Positions 22,281-33,370 of a stretch of DNA of 64,000 nt are shown here, one piece after another. This stretch comes from Megachile rotundata. Lineage: Eukaryota > Arthropoda > Insecta > Hymenoptera > Megachilidae. The stretch covers positions 9,300,001 to 9,364,000 of the forward strand of contig NC_134983.1 of assembly GCF_050947335.1 (NCBI RefSeq), given 5' to 3'. Each line of letters starts with the position of its first letter. Position 1 is the first letter of the stretch. Made by a program: the position numbers and the translations under genes. The notes below the pieces were generated by a model that saw only the letters and a list, made by a program, of their open reading frames with translations, was not told the origin of the DNA and ran no database searches.

Positions 22281-23925
22281 AACTTCTGACTGACGACCCT
22301 CCACGTCGCTCTTTTCTCGCGTTAATCGCGACCATAGATATTATTGCAGATTGACGTGATCGTAGATATTAGCGTAAGAGTAACGATAAGCCGCGTGGTT
22401 CGCTTGTTTCCACGTTAAATCTAGCCGGGCTATTGCGTAACGAGCGAATTGTGTGTTACATTTATTGCCGATCATTAGCGCACGCGAACGCGAATTCGTA
22501 TATAAGTAGCATTGAACGGGACGTCATCAACTTTCACGAGTTTATAAACGCGTTACATTCCGACGTTACATTACGTTTGATGATTCGCGCGCGAAACATC
22601 GTTTCGCAATGTCCGTGCCGGGCGTATAGTGATTTCGACGAAGAAGAAGGCGGATGTTGTTCACCTGGTGCATGGGTGGAAAAATCCCGTCGCCTTATCG
22701 TTAGTTTCTCTCCTTGCGTCACGCGCGATTCGTCCCACGAGTCGATGCATAATTAAAACGCAACCAGTCTCGGGATATTCCCTTGCCCGATTGCAACCTG
22801 ACACCGCGCTCGGTCCACTTAATTAATTGGAATCATATTAACCGGTGGGAATACGTTTTATCGATCTAACTTACGTCTTTATCTCCCAGTCGTTTCTTCC
22901 CCATTTTAGGTATAGCGATGATCCTCTAATAATTCGACGTCGCAACATCCTATTACAACAATCTCGAATTAACGCGCTTAATCAGATTTAGTAAATTTAG
23001 AGATTTAGGAAATGAAACTATTATCGTATTTCTGTAATACTGAATTAAATTAGAAATTACTTTTGTACCTAAAATAGCAAACTGCAGTTTTGTATTAAAA
23101 AATGTTTTTAAATATATTTCAGTAATTTGGTTTATCCTGTGTACAAGATGTAACATGTACATATTTTTATGATACTGATTTATGTGTTTGTGACACAAAT
23201 TTTGGAAGTCACAGAAATATTATAAATATATGGAAAATATATAAAAATAGAGCAAAATCTGCATTGGAAATTTTCTATTTTAATTAATAGCTTACATTAA
23301 CCAAGAATAAAAAAATCTTTCGTTAGTAATAACTTAAGGGTTAAATAGCGTTAACCGTAACATTATATAGATACTTGAAGAAATCTGTCGAAGTGCCAGA
23401 CATTATACCGTAAAATAGTTAATTTAGTATTCTAAGCACAGATAATTAGAATCTAAGTTAATTGGTCTTAATTAGACGGCACAGCCTGCATAGCGAGGTA
23501 ATAAAACGAAACCCGAAGATACGATATACAGGTTTGATGAAAATTATAAGGAGATGAAAGCGGTCGATGTGATTACAGGGGCAAGTCTGTAATTGAAACC
23601 CACTGTTTCGTAAATAGCTATCATAATTAATTAATCTACTTAGTTGCCCGTGGGTTCTTCAATTTGTATCACCAGCTATTAAGCTTCTATTAGTATGGCT
23701 ATATAGGGATCATTTAAATTCATGCAATTAGATATACGTCACCATCTGGTAATAGTTATCTACCTTTCAACGCCTAATTGCAATCACGGATCGGCAATAA
23801 TTCTTCTCGACCAATTTTAGAAACACCGGCAATCTTTCTGTATACCTTCTCCACGATCAACGAGCTTCAGCTTGTGTTAATCGAAAACTTACATTTTCTT
23901 GGTTAAAAATATTCATTTTTCATGT
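22281..23925. other. Unassigned segment
   Basis: Positions 22290-22830 are GC-richer, and frames are open on both strands (for example 107 codons at 22433-22756) without recognised domains. The rest is AT-rich with nothing supportable. Confidence 0.35.
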
Positions 23926-23929
23926 ACAG

Positions 23930-24145
23930 AAATTTCGGATTTAGGAGCTTAGGAATTTAGGGATGTAGGAACTTAGGAATTTAGGGATTTAGTGTTTCAG
24001 TGATTTAAGAATCTTAGTATGTAGAAATTTAGAAATCTAGGAATGTAAGAATCTAGGAGTCTAGGAATCTAGAAATCTGGAAACTTAAGAATTTAGGAAC
24101 TTAAATATCTTGGAATCTAGAAATTTAGGAACTCACAAATTTTCA
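23930..24145. repeat. Octamer array, G-rich on + strand
   Basis: Units such as GAATTTAG, GGATGTAG, GAACTTAG and GAATCTAG follow one another at an 8-bp period with few slips. Confidence 0.88.
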
Positions 24146-24525
24146 AATTTTCTTCGTAAAAAATTTTGTTCCTATTTTTACATCTATTTCATGCAATACC
24201 ATTCACCGCATATCGATGTGCCAAAATATAAGTCCTCTAATTTCATTTCAAAAAACCAACACCCTTTCCCGTCTCCCGGTTCCTTTCTACGCCGCGTATT
24301 GCGTTAAATAACCGTTAATCAAATCGATCGCAGTTAGTTCGTTTCACCAACGATAGATATAATCAAACACCACTGATGCCTGTCATTTAATATCATTCTA
24401 CGCACGATTACTTTTACAATTTAGCAACAGCTAGAATCGCGATTGGTACCTTTATGAACGTCGAGCAGTTGTCTCGGTTATCTCGATAAATCGGAATCAC
24501 CTGTGGCGGACTAACGATCGAGGTG
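24146..24525. other. Unassigned segment
   Basis: A short 65-codon frame is the only ORF. No gene or repeat is recognised. Confidence 0.4.
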
Positions 24526-24687
24526 TTAGGATGAGATGTCGCAATACTCCCGTAAAAAATGGGGCTCACAGGTGCAGCCACGTTTAATCGCCAGATATTT
24601 CATAATCCCGTGTACCCTGATGCTTAACGAAAACCCATTATTTCCTTCTTTCGTTCTAATTAGCTGTCGCGTTTCTTCGCCGGCCAT
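24526..24687 (-). CDS. Candidate first coding exon or 53-codon small ORF
   Basis: On the minus strand an ATG in a strong context (ACAAATGGCC) begins MAGEETRQLIRTKEGNNGF and stays open for 53 codons. After 39 codons plus one base it meets ACCT followed by GTGAGC, a good splice donor at 24569, so the coding exon may end at 24570. A TAA lies just upstream in frame, consistent with a true start. Composition is mixed charged and hydrophobic, unlike the AT-driven frames nearby. No family is recognised and no downstream exon was identified, so chance remains possible. Confidence 0.25.
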   Translation of the reverse strand: MAGEETRQLIRTKEGNNGFSLSIRVHGIMKYLAIKRGCTCEPHFLREYCDISS

Positions 24688-24689
24688 TT

Positions 24690-25865
24690 GTTACGCCGGG
24701 ACGGAGCTAAAGTGCCGACAAATGTCCGTTGCCATTTCCTTAGCTTTTAACATTTTGAGGAATAACTTTACGTTATTCTGGAATATTTTAAGAAGGAGAA
24801 ATTGATTTACACTCATTGATAGTTAGACATGTGTTTCGATATGTAAGTTAGAGTACATTGAAAGTTAGAATAACCATTACGTAAATCGTGAATTGATTTA
24901 TTTATGGAATATGATATTTTTGCATGGTGTTCAATACATTTTTCTATGCAAAGATTCATTGATATATATCATGTTACATGGTAAGACATAAAAGAAGGTA
25001 AACCATAAATTTATATCCGAGTTCCATAAAGAACTAAATCAGTTCACAAATTTATTATCGATATAAATTCTTGTTACTTTTACGTCATAACCAAAGTTAT
25101 ATGGCATAATGTATGCACTTTCATGTAACTGCAGTAAATCAACGTCAAAACTATTTTTGCGATAGATGTTCAAATAAATTGTTAAAAATATTTCAAAGAC
25201 AGGCATTTGCGTTCTGACGGATTTATTAAAAATCATCGTGAAATGAAAACACTGTAAGAAAAGAGAACGAAGAAAAAAGTGCACAAAACTAACAGACATA
25301 CTTATCGATAATTTATAGGAGTGCTATGAGAAAGGTAAACGAGCAAAAAATAACTGCCTTAATTATAATGCTTCATTGTGGTTTGTTTTCTACTATTCAG
25401 TTTATCGCTTTCCCTGCGAAACATTGGGCATTGATTGAAATATTGACCATTAAAGTCAGCCATACTTCCTTAAGATATATTGTGCGAATGCCTTTGTATG
25501 CAAGTAGGAAGAAGGAATAAATTAAGTAATATTTTTTTATCCTCTTAATCGATTCAAGTGATTAAAGCTTTCTATTATCACACACCATGCTATGCTATTC
25601 CTATAACTACTTTCGTATGATTAAACATGTCCATTATTCATGTATGATCAAGGATCGAGCTCGTAGAATATTAATTTATTTTAATTTCTTTTTTAAATTT
25701 CACGGTGAATTACGCTCGTTATTATCACAGTGAGATTTTCAAAGATGCATATCAACAGAGTGTATCAGCGGGGTGAGATTCGTGATAAGAGTAGTATATC
25801 GGGTAGCTCCGTCTCCCTTTGGCGCAGCTCGGGTCCCACGATACGTCTGACGTTATATGAGTGTA
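24690..25865. other. Unassigned AT-rich segment
   Basis: Frames of 89, 86 and 64 codons show no recognisable domain. Nothing else is supported. Confidence 0.4.
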
Positions 25866-25940
25866 GGTAACTATAGTTATAGTTTGGGAGAGTTATAGTT
25901 TGAAGATTATAGTTGAAGAGTTACAGTTTGTAAGATCTCG
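25866..25940. repeat. Short 16-bp tandem repeat, about 4 copies
   Basis: GAGTTATAGTTTGGGA, GAGTTATAGTTTGAAG and shorter variants ending in AGTTACAGTTTGTAAG follow one another at about 16 bp. Confidence 0.75.
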
Positions 25941-27715
25941 ATTTCGTCTTCAAAGTTTCTTCTCCCATGGCAATGAGTTCCGTCTACGACGAATTCTTTT
26001 GATTTCACGCTCAGAATTGTCGTAAGCGTTACGTGTTCATAAAACGGATGACTCAGGGGAAATATTGAATCGAGACTCTATAGAAGAGTGGAGGCTGATT
26101 TCTCCGCTCGAGGACGATCCGTGATCTTGCACGATCGAGGACGAGCAACACGGTGCAACGATCTTCAATGACGTAATCGACTCGTCTGAACGATCCTCGG
26201 CCGTCTCACCGTTTGCTCGCCGGACGATGATGCAAGTTTTATTAACCTAGACCACGAGAAAGACGCGCCGTGAACTTGAGTTTCAAGGGAATCCTCTGGA
26301 TGCCTTCCAGTCATTATCGCAACTTGTCGCCGGCGACGATGCAAATCAATTAAGCATTTCCTTACTCGTGTATCGAGAGAAATCTTTCGAACTAAATTGA
26401 AAAGTCATTTCGTTGAAATGTCTGAAAAATGTCGGAGTAAAACCTACGCAAATTCATTAAACTGTCGTTAGTCCGCGGTTAGTTTTTCGTTAATTCCGAT
26501 AAAAAGTTGTGTATCGTTACATCATCGGTATTTGTAATAATTACTTGGCAGGGTAGGCTGGAATTTCTCGTGCTTACTAAAAAACTAGAACGACGAAAAT
26601 TAATACCTTCGCACCGGCAGTTACGGGGAAATGTTCAGCGCGGATCATGATTCGTGTTTAGCATTTGGTACGTCGCATAATCTATGTAATACGTGTGGGG
26701 AAATGGACTATGGTAACGCCAACACTTTCTTACTCATCAAACTCCTTCTAGTATTACACTATTATACATATATTCACATACTTATCGGTATAAAATATTG
26801 TGGATTTGTATAACGAATAAATCTTCATATGTACAATTTATGCAAATCTACACAATGCCTTAATCAACAACATTCTCTACAATTTCCAGTCAGAGTTAAC
26901 TACTTCAAAGTTAAGATAAATAAAAGAGTGTTCAAATGTTAGGATAAATGTAGTGATAAATTGTTCAAATTACAGTCGACATTGAACTCAAGTCTGTGTT
27001 GAAATGTGATTCACGTTGATCAGGTAGGTAAAATGTGACAATGAACAGCAACACGTGACTCAACGTTTAAACTAATTCGATAATAAACTACACGTTTGAT
27101 ACTAAAATTTCTATTAAACTGCTAGTAAAACGCTGCGAATTACACAACAAATAAAGCATACAGAGTATTAAAATCGACCACCTGGTACGTGCTGAACGCG
27201 TCCAGTTGACCGTTTACTTCTGCCCGTTCTCCAACGTTAGAAATGGCCAATATATGTGTCTTTCGAGCAAGGATCAGGAAAAGGGCAGCTATGAAACGGT
27301 GGCACACACGATCACGGATATTATCTAACCTTTAACGTCGGTTAGATTCGACCAATCGTGAAGCGAGGAGAGAAAACGGCTGGAGCGGTCAGTCGGAGCG
27401 AGTCGCGTGCTTGTTGAACGGCTCCGCTCAAAACCTCGGGCTCGATCGGAACGAAACGGAACCACTTTTACGTCGCATTCTTGGCATTGAAGTGTCTCTC
27501 GTACCAGGCCTGCCTCAGGGTGGGTGTGGCACCACTCCACCTCGTCATGTATTCCGTGAACACCAATCGTTTCGCTACGACACACACGTACCCACACAAC
27601 ACCCGCGAAATTCAATGTGTCTCGAGAATGTCAAAGAAATCTAACGGAGGAAGGTTTCACGTGCTGAACATAGATCATAAGCGATTTTCGAAGCGAAATC
27701 GATTCGCTCAAGTAG
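25941..27715. other. Unassigned segment with GC-richer patches
   Basis: Patches at 25960-26400 and 27210-27620 are CpG-rich. Overlapping frames of 77-96 codons on both strands at 27325-27768 cancel each other as evidence of coding. No RNA gene is seen. Confidence 0.35.
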
Positions 27716-27845
27716 GGAATATTTGGGGAAATTATTCGAATTTGATATTTTGGCAATTTAGGAATTAGGTAGTTTGGAGATTTGGAAATTTAGGAATTTG
27801 GGAATTTTGGCGATTTGGGAAGCTTACTGTATCGGCGTGCAAGAA
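27716..27845. repeat. Degenerate GGAATTTGG array leading into the 16-mer array
   Basis: TTTGGGGAAATT, TTTAGGAATTAGG and TTTGGGAAGC words at about 8-9 bp grade directly into the 16-bp array that follows. Confidence 0.8.
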
Positions 27846-28440
27846 TATTGGTAGAGATATTAATATGTAGGGATATCGGGGCGTAGAGATGCCGGCACGT
27901 AAGAATATCAGTACGTAGGGATATCAGCGCGTAAGACTATCGGCCCATAGGGATATCGGTACGTAGAGATATTAATATATAAGGATATCGGGGCGTAGAG
28001 ACACCGGTACATAGGGTTATCAACGTGTAAGAATATTATCGCGTAAGACTATCGGCCCATAGGGATATCGGTGCGTAGAGATATTAATATGTAGGGATAT
28101 CGGGGCGCAGAGATGCCGGCACGTAAGAATATCAGTACGTAGGGATATCAGCGCGTAAGACTATCGGCCCATAGGGATATCGGTGCGTAGTGATATTAAT
28201 ATATAGGGATATCGGGGCGTAGAGACACCGGTACATAGGGTTATCAACGCGTAAGAATATTATCGCGTAAGACTATCGGCCCATAGAAATATCAGTGCGT
28301 AAAGATATTAACATGTAAGGATATCGGGGCGTAGAGATACCGGTACGTAAGGATATCGGTACGTGGGGATATCAATCCATAGGGACATCAATGTGGAGTG
28401 ATTTTGGTACGTCGAGATATTAGTATGTAGATATTGGGGC
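27846..28440. repeat. 16-bp array with 112/224-bp higher-order repeat
   Basis: Units of the type ATATCGGGGCGTAGAG run without indels. Seven distinct units form a 112-bp block. Blocks begin at 27857, 27969, 28081, 28193 and 28305. Blocks 1 and 3 are nearly identical, as are blocks 2 and 4, while 1 and 2 differ, so the true higher-order unit is 224 bp. The fifth block (28305-28416) and the following 16-mer decay. GATATC-like centres recur every 16 bp. Confidence 0.97.
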
Positions 28441-30300
28441 TATCCAAATCCAGAAGTATTTGAGTGTAGGTACATCAAATTGTAAGTTATATTGGCATAT
28501 ATCAATGCTTATAGTATCTATGGCGACGTAGCGTCATTAGGATTTAGAAATATCGAAATTTAGAAACATTTCTCCAGAAATTTAACAATTCAGCAACCTT
28601 TAGTACTTAAAAAACAAGTTCAGTCATTTGAAGTCTTGAAAACGTGAAAATTCAAAACGTTTGATATTTACTTTCAGAAAAGATTGCGAAATGGGAAAAT
28701 TTCCTTCTTATACGACCTATTGTATATAATTTCAGGCTATATTGTATAAACTGCTCATGTCGAGTTAATATTTACGTCGCATGTAAATACCTTATCCTAT
28801 ATTGTTTCAGTTTTCTAGAATCATCTAGATTCTCACCAGCGAACGATTTGCCAGTAGAATATTGCGTATTTAGTTACATACTTTCAGAGGACACCGTGCG
28901 AACGATCGTATCAAGGAAAAACCATAACGTTATTCTGCAAATCGGTGTACGATTTGTTTGCTCCTTGATGGAGAGCAAAGTTAAGCCGTAGCTAAATGCT
29001 AATTGAAGAGATTAACGAGTGAGAGGAGAGATCATCGCGGATAAAGCTTTAACGTGCGATTCAATAGAACCAGATGTTTCGACTGCTACGGTTAGATAAG
29101 TTTTATACGTCTAAAAAGTTCGATGTTGTTTGCGACTTCCGGAAAGTCGACGCTTAGAGTTTCAACCCTCTGTTTCTTCGGTTACACTCTCTACCCTGTT
29201 TGCTACATAACAAGGAAACTTATGAATTATTTGTTAAATAATGCTCGTAGAATTGTTTGTTGAATGTTCATAGAATTGTTTGATGAACAAAGAAACATTA
29301 TGCGAGGTAAACGTTATTGTGAGGTGATCAAAGCAGTTCAGATTTCGAACGATGCAATAAACGCGTTACGTGGGAAACGAATTAATGAGCATAGTAGGTA
29401 GATGTGTGTAAATCACACAGGAGCATGGAATATGAATTATTGAGAATATCGGAAATTACCTTCTGCTTTGTATTACTGATGCAATTCTAATATTATTTGA
29501 TGTTTGCTGTGCTAGCAGCACTTTCAAAGTAGATGTATGTATTAAATCTAAATACAATGAGAGGTTATCTAAAGATATATATTTTGAATTCAGGAGCACA
29601 TAATATTACCTGTCAAGGTGATAAGTTGATTAGTTAGAGTTCGCTTTATATTTAAGTGTGAGTATATTTCATTTTTCAACCTGGTTATTTTATTTCTTTC
29701 TATGAAATCAGAAATCTTTCTTATACATAGTTTGGTGAGTTTGTTAAGTTTCTTTGGTATTTTGTAGTTACGTATTTCGTTCTAATAAATTTATGATATT
29801 AATCAACAAGTAGCCAATCTGATAATATACAATTAATATACGTAATACATCAGTTAATATACCTTCTTTGAATTAAGTATCACTGTGAAACTATTTCTAT
29901 AAAATTTCAAAATGCATTGTATAATTTCCTTATCACACAACGAACCATCGATAGATGATGTATCGATAATGCTGGGAATCTTCAGCAATCGTTCAAAAGA
30001 TGATCAAACGCATCTTTCTCAACTCTTCGTACACGGTGTTCTTTTTTATCAAACTTTCACGATCGATCCATGTATTCCGTTAAAATAAATCGTTTGTGGT
30101 TCCCATACTAACATTACGTAAACGAAGCTACTTGCGTTGTTCCGTAATGTGTATTATTACTCCTCGCGATTAAAAGGCCGTTTTAATACCGCCCCCACGT
30201 AACACTCACAGAAATGAACATCATACTTATTATGTATCGTTCGAATCACGGTAGTGTCTTGTTTCATCTGTTCTTGACTTTATGATTCCAAGTGAGTCTT
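28441..30300. other. Unassigned segment
   Basis: No frame of 60 codons is present. Two 23-bp direct repeats containing TAGAATTGTTTG lie at 29248 and 29271. No gene or RNA is recognised. Confidence 0.45.
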
Positions 30301-30860
30301 ATTTCAAATTGAGGTATTTGGGGATTTTGGCATTTACGGGTTTAAGGTTTTCGAGATTTTGGGATTTTTGGATTTAGGGATTTACGGGTTTAAGGTTTTA
30401 GGGATTTTGGGATTTTTGGATTCAGGAATTTATGGATTTAAGGTTTTAGGGATTTTGGGACTTGGGAATCTAGGGATTTGAGAATCTAGGAATTTGGGAA
30501 TTTAGGGATACGGAAATCTAGTGATTTAGAAATCTAAAGAATGAGGAATTTAGAATATTAGGAATTCAGGAATTTGGAGATTTGCGAATTGGAAGTGTGA
30601 AAATTTGCAAATTTGTGAATTTAAGGTTTTAAGGACCTTGTTGATTTTAGTATTTGAAATTTTAGGAGTTGCAATAATACAGAATTTAGAAATTCAAAAG
30701 TTTAGAGACCTAAGAACGGCAAAATTTGATGATTGGAAAACTTGAAAATTCACGAATTTAAAAATGCATTTAATTTTTTGAGCTTCAGTAAATTAAAAAA
30801 TCTAAAAATCGAATAATTGAAGAGTCTGTAAAAGAGAATCTGAAACCTCGCCCCCACGTC
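30301..30860. repeat. Degenerate GGGATTTAG array with a 48-bp core
   Basis: TTTACGGGTTTAAGG or a variant recurs at 30333, 30381 and 30429, spaced exactly 48 bp (six octamers). The flanks are looser G-rich words of the same family. Confidence 0.92.
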
Positions 30861-31930
30861 ACGTGAAGTTTGACGATCATCAAAATGATTGCGCGCTGAT
30901 GTTTCACTAGACTAGAGTTCTTACTTTAAAGCATTTTGCGTTGCAAATAGTTTACAAACTACTTGCAGCGAAACGCTTGTATCTGTCGTCTAACGGAGCA
31001 ACGTGGGATCGGATGCGTGTCTGATCAAAGATTTTCACCGGAGCAACCAAGACTGTCGTCACGCATGATCTAAGCAGAATTTTAGTCATGTTCTGCAGTA
31101 AAGATATTATCGTTGTTTATCGTGAGAGTCGCAATCTCGTGAGAGCACTTTCCGAACACTGCTTGAACGATTCGGATGATGGTTCTTGTCTTATTTTGAA
31201 ACACAGCATGCGTTTAACGTTGACGATTTGTTTCGATATCTTATCGATAGTAATAATGTGATGGTGTCTCAGTTGGATAGATTTCACGTTACTGCGATAT
31301 GAATATAATCGTTTCTATCGATATTCTAAATTGTTGGCAATATTTTAAATATGATATTTTAATGATTAGTTAGCACGTAACTGTATATATCTTCATCTGT
31401 TTGAGGATCATTAATCAAACTCCTTTTTCATTTTCCAATTCTTAATCTTAATATTGATAAGATCAGTTTGGTATGATATTTTCTAATCTACAAACTTTCA
31501 CGTTTTCTAATTTGTTTTCCAGCTTTCCAATGTTTACACTTTTCAATTTTTATATAGGAAGTTCTTTCGTTGAGAGAGTCTTTTTTGTTTATACAGGGAG
31601 TTTCATGCAACTTAATGTAATTATAATGTACACTGCAAAATGCAATTGCATATTTACTGGAGTTACGTGATTTCTCGATGAAGAAAGAATCGATTTCTTA
31701 AATTGCGCCGCATTTAAAAGTTACAGTTATACGGTCGTAAACAATATTAATAGTTTGTGAAGTATTTTAACTGCCTTGGTGAAACATGCTTGTAAGCATT
31801 CCTTCATCTATGCAACATTGTTCAACGTTTCATATTGAATTTCTATAATTTTAGATACCTATTTCCTCATATTTTTATGTCTTTAAATCCCTAAATATCC
31901 AGTGATGTGCTGATATGGAATATTTCTTGT
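30861..31930. other. Unassigned segment with a quasi-palindrome
   Basis: At 30937-30973 arms around GTTTACAAAC pair for most of 17 positions with two mismatches and one wobble. The loop is too short for a typical microRNA precursor. A 65-codon frame at 31473-31670 is unremarkable. Confidence 0.4.
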
Positions 31931-32035
31931 TAGGAGCCAGTGTGCACATGCGCAAAGTCTACTATACATCATAGAGAGTCTGTACGCATGCGCAAAGACA
32001 TCTACTATAACATCGCATGCTCACACAGACTCCTA
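31931..32035. mobile_element. 105-bp GC-richer inverted-end element
   Basis: The ends are TAGGAGCCAGTGTGCACATG and the inverse of TAGGAGTCTGTGTGAGCATG. Inside, an ATGCGCAAAG followed by a TCTACTAT-containing stretch occurs twice in direct orientation, about 45 bp apart. TAGGAG/CTCCTA ends are compatible with a TA target, as in Tc1/mariner-type MITEs, but no duplication beyond TA can be shown. Confidence 0.55.
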
Positions 32036-32944
32036 GGGTGAAAAAATCCCTTAAAAGCACCTTATTATCTATATCCTCAGATCTCCATAGCTCTAATTAT
32101 TCATAAACTCGAAATATCTTGCAAATTATTAATTTAACAATACAATGACCGTAATACTTTTATATGCAAAATGACGAAACAAATCTTATGCTGTAATCGA
32201 TATAATAATGATTTACCTCGTTACACATCATTGCACAATCGATGAAAATTCATGAAGATGCAGAACACAAAGGTGTACGCATTTCAATTATCCGACTCGT
32301 GGAATTAACATCGACTTGTTCGCGCGATATTTATTGCTTCGTTACTGATACAAACTCGTACAATCGTTCGCACAAAATTGCTGCCATTGATAGAAAGCAA
32401 GGCTCGAAAGTAAAGTAACAGCGCTGCATTAGGAGATAGAAATTGTTCGATTAACAGTTGCATAATTCAAAGCACAGTATTAAATACTTCAAAACAGATA
32501 ATAGTTCAGGAAACGAGTTCTTCGAGTGATTGAACACGCTTCGATGAAACGTGCGCAATCAAACGTTTTGTGTCCAATTGACGCGCGTTGTCTACGTTTG
32601 GTCAGCTGTTACAAACGATGACAATCTAATAGACTTTGCACAAGATTTATGAACGCTGCTCCGTTTTGGTAAAAATCCTACAGATCGAGTTTCCAACTCT
32701 ATACTTTAAATTCGCCGCAATTTGCGAACAGCTCGCGGAGTAACGGACTGTGATATCAAGTTTCAGTTAATCTTATGTTTCGCGCATTTTATGCTGCGCA
32801 CAATGAAGAAAACGGAAGTTGGTTTGTTCCTTTTCCAAGATATGGCGCGAACGGTACAATATCGGTCTACAAATTACCAATAATTTGATCGAGAAAGTTT
32901 TCGCAGAAAATTGAGACTGAAGTATAAAAGAAGCGCAAGTGATA
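32036..32944. other. Unassigned segment
   Basis: It has mixed composition with no frame of 60 codons and no recognised RNA gene or repeat. Confidence 0.45.
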
Positions 32945-33370
32945 CATCGAGATAATATAAGCGTTACGTGCAGTAATTCATGAAAGTCTGTAAATTGTAC
33001 AATGAAAGTATGTAACTCTTATCGAGGCACTAGAACGGTACTGCATTACAGTAATTCATAACAGTTTTCAAATATGTACGATGTTAACATGTAACACTTA
33101 TCGAGGTATTATAAGAACGGTACTGCATTACTGTAATTCATAACAGTTTTCAAACATGTACGATGTTAAAATGTAACACTTATCGAGGTACTATAAGAAC
33201 AGTACTACATTACAGTAATTTATGAGATTATTCAAACATGTACGATATAAAAATGTAACTCTCATCATGATACTAAAAAAACAATACGATATATAATAAT
33301 TCATAAAGGTATTTGAGCATAAATAATGCAAGAATTTAACTGTTATTAAGATACTATAAAAACAGTCTCA
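32945..33370. repeat. AT-rich tandem repeat, period about 82 bp, 5 copies
   Basis: CAGTAATTCA or a variant recurs at 32971, 33049, 33131, 33213 and about 33294. Copies share ACTTATCGAGGTACTATAAG and CAAACATGTACGAT blocks. The middle two are about 90 percent alike, and the outer ones decay. Confidence 0.92.

Noticed and set aside
30937..30973. MicroRNA precursor
   Set aside because: The terminal loop is about two bases and the stem is under 20 bp, unlike a pre-miRNA. No known insect miRNA seed was recognised in the window.
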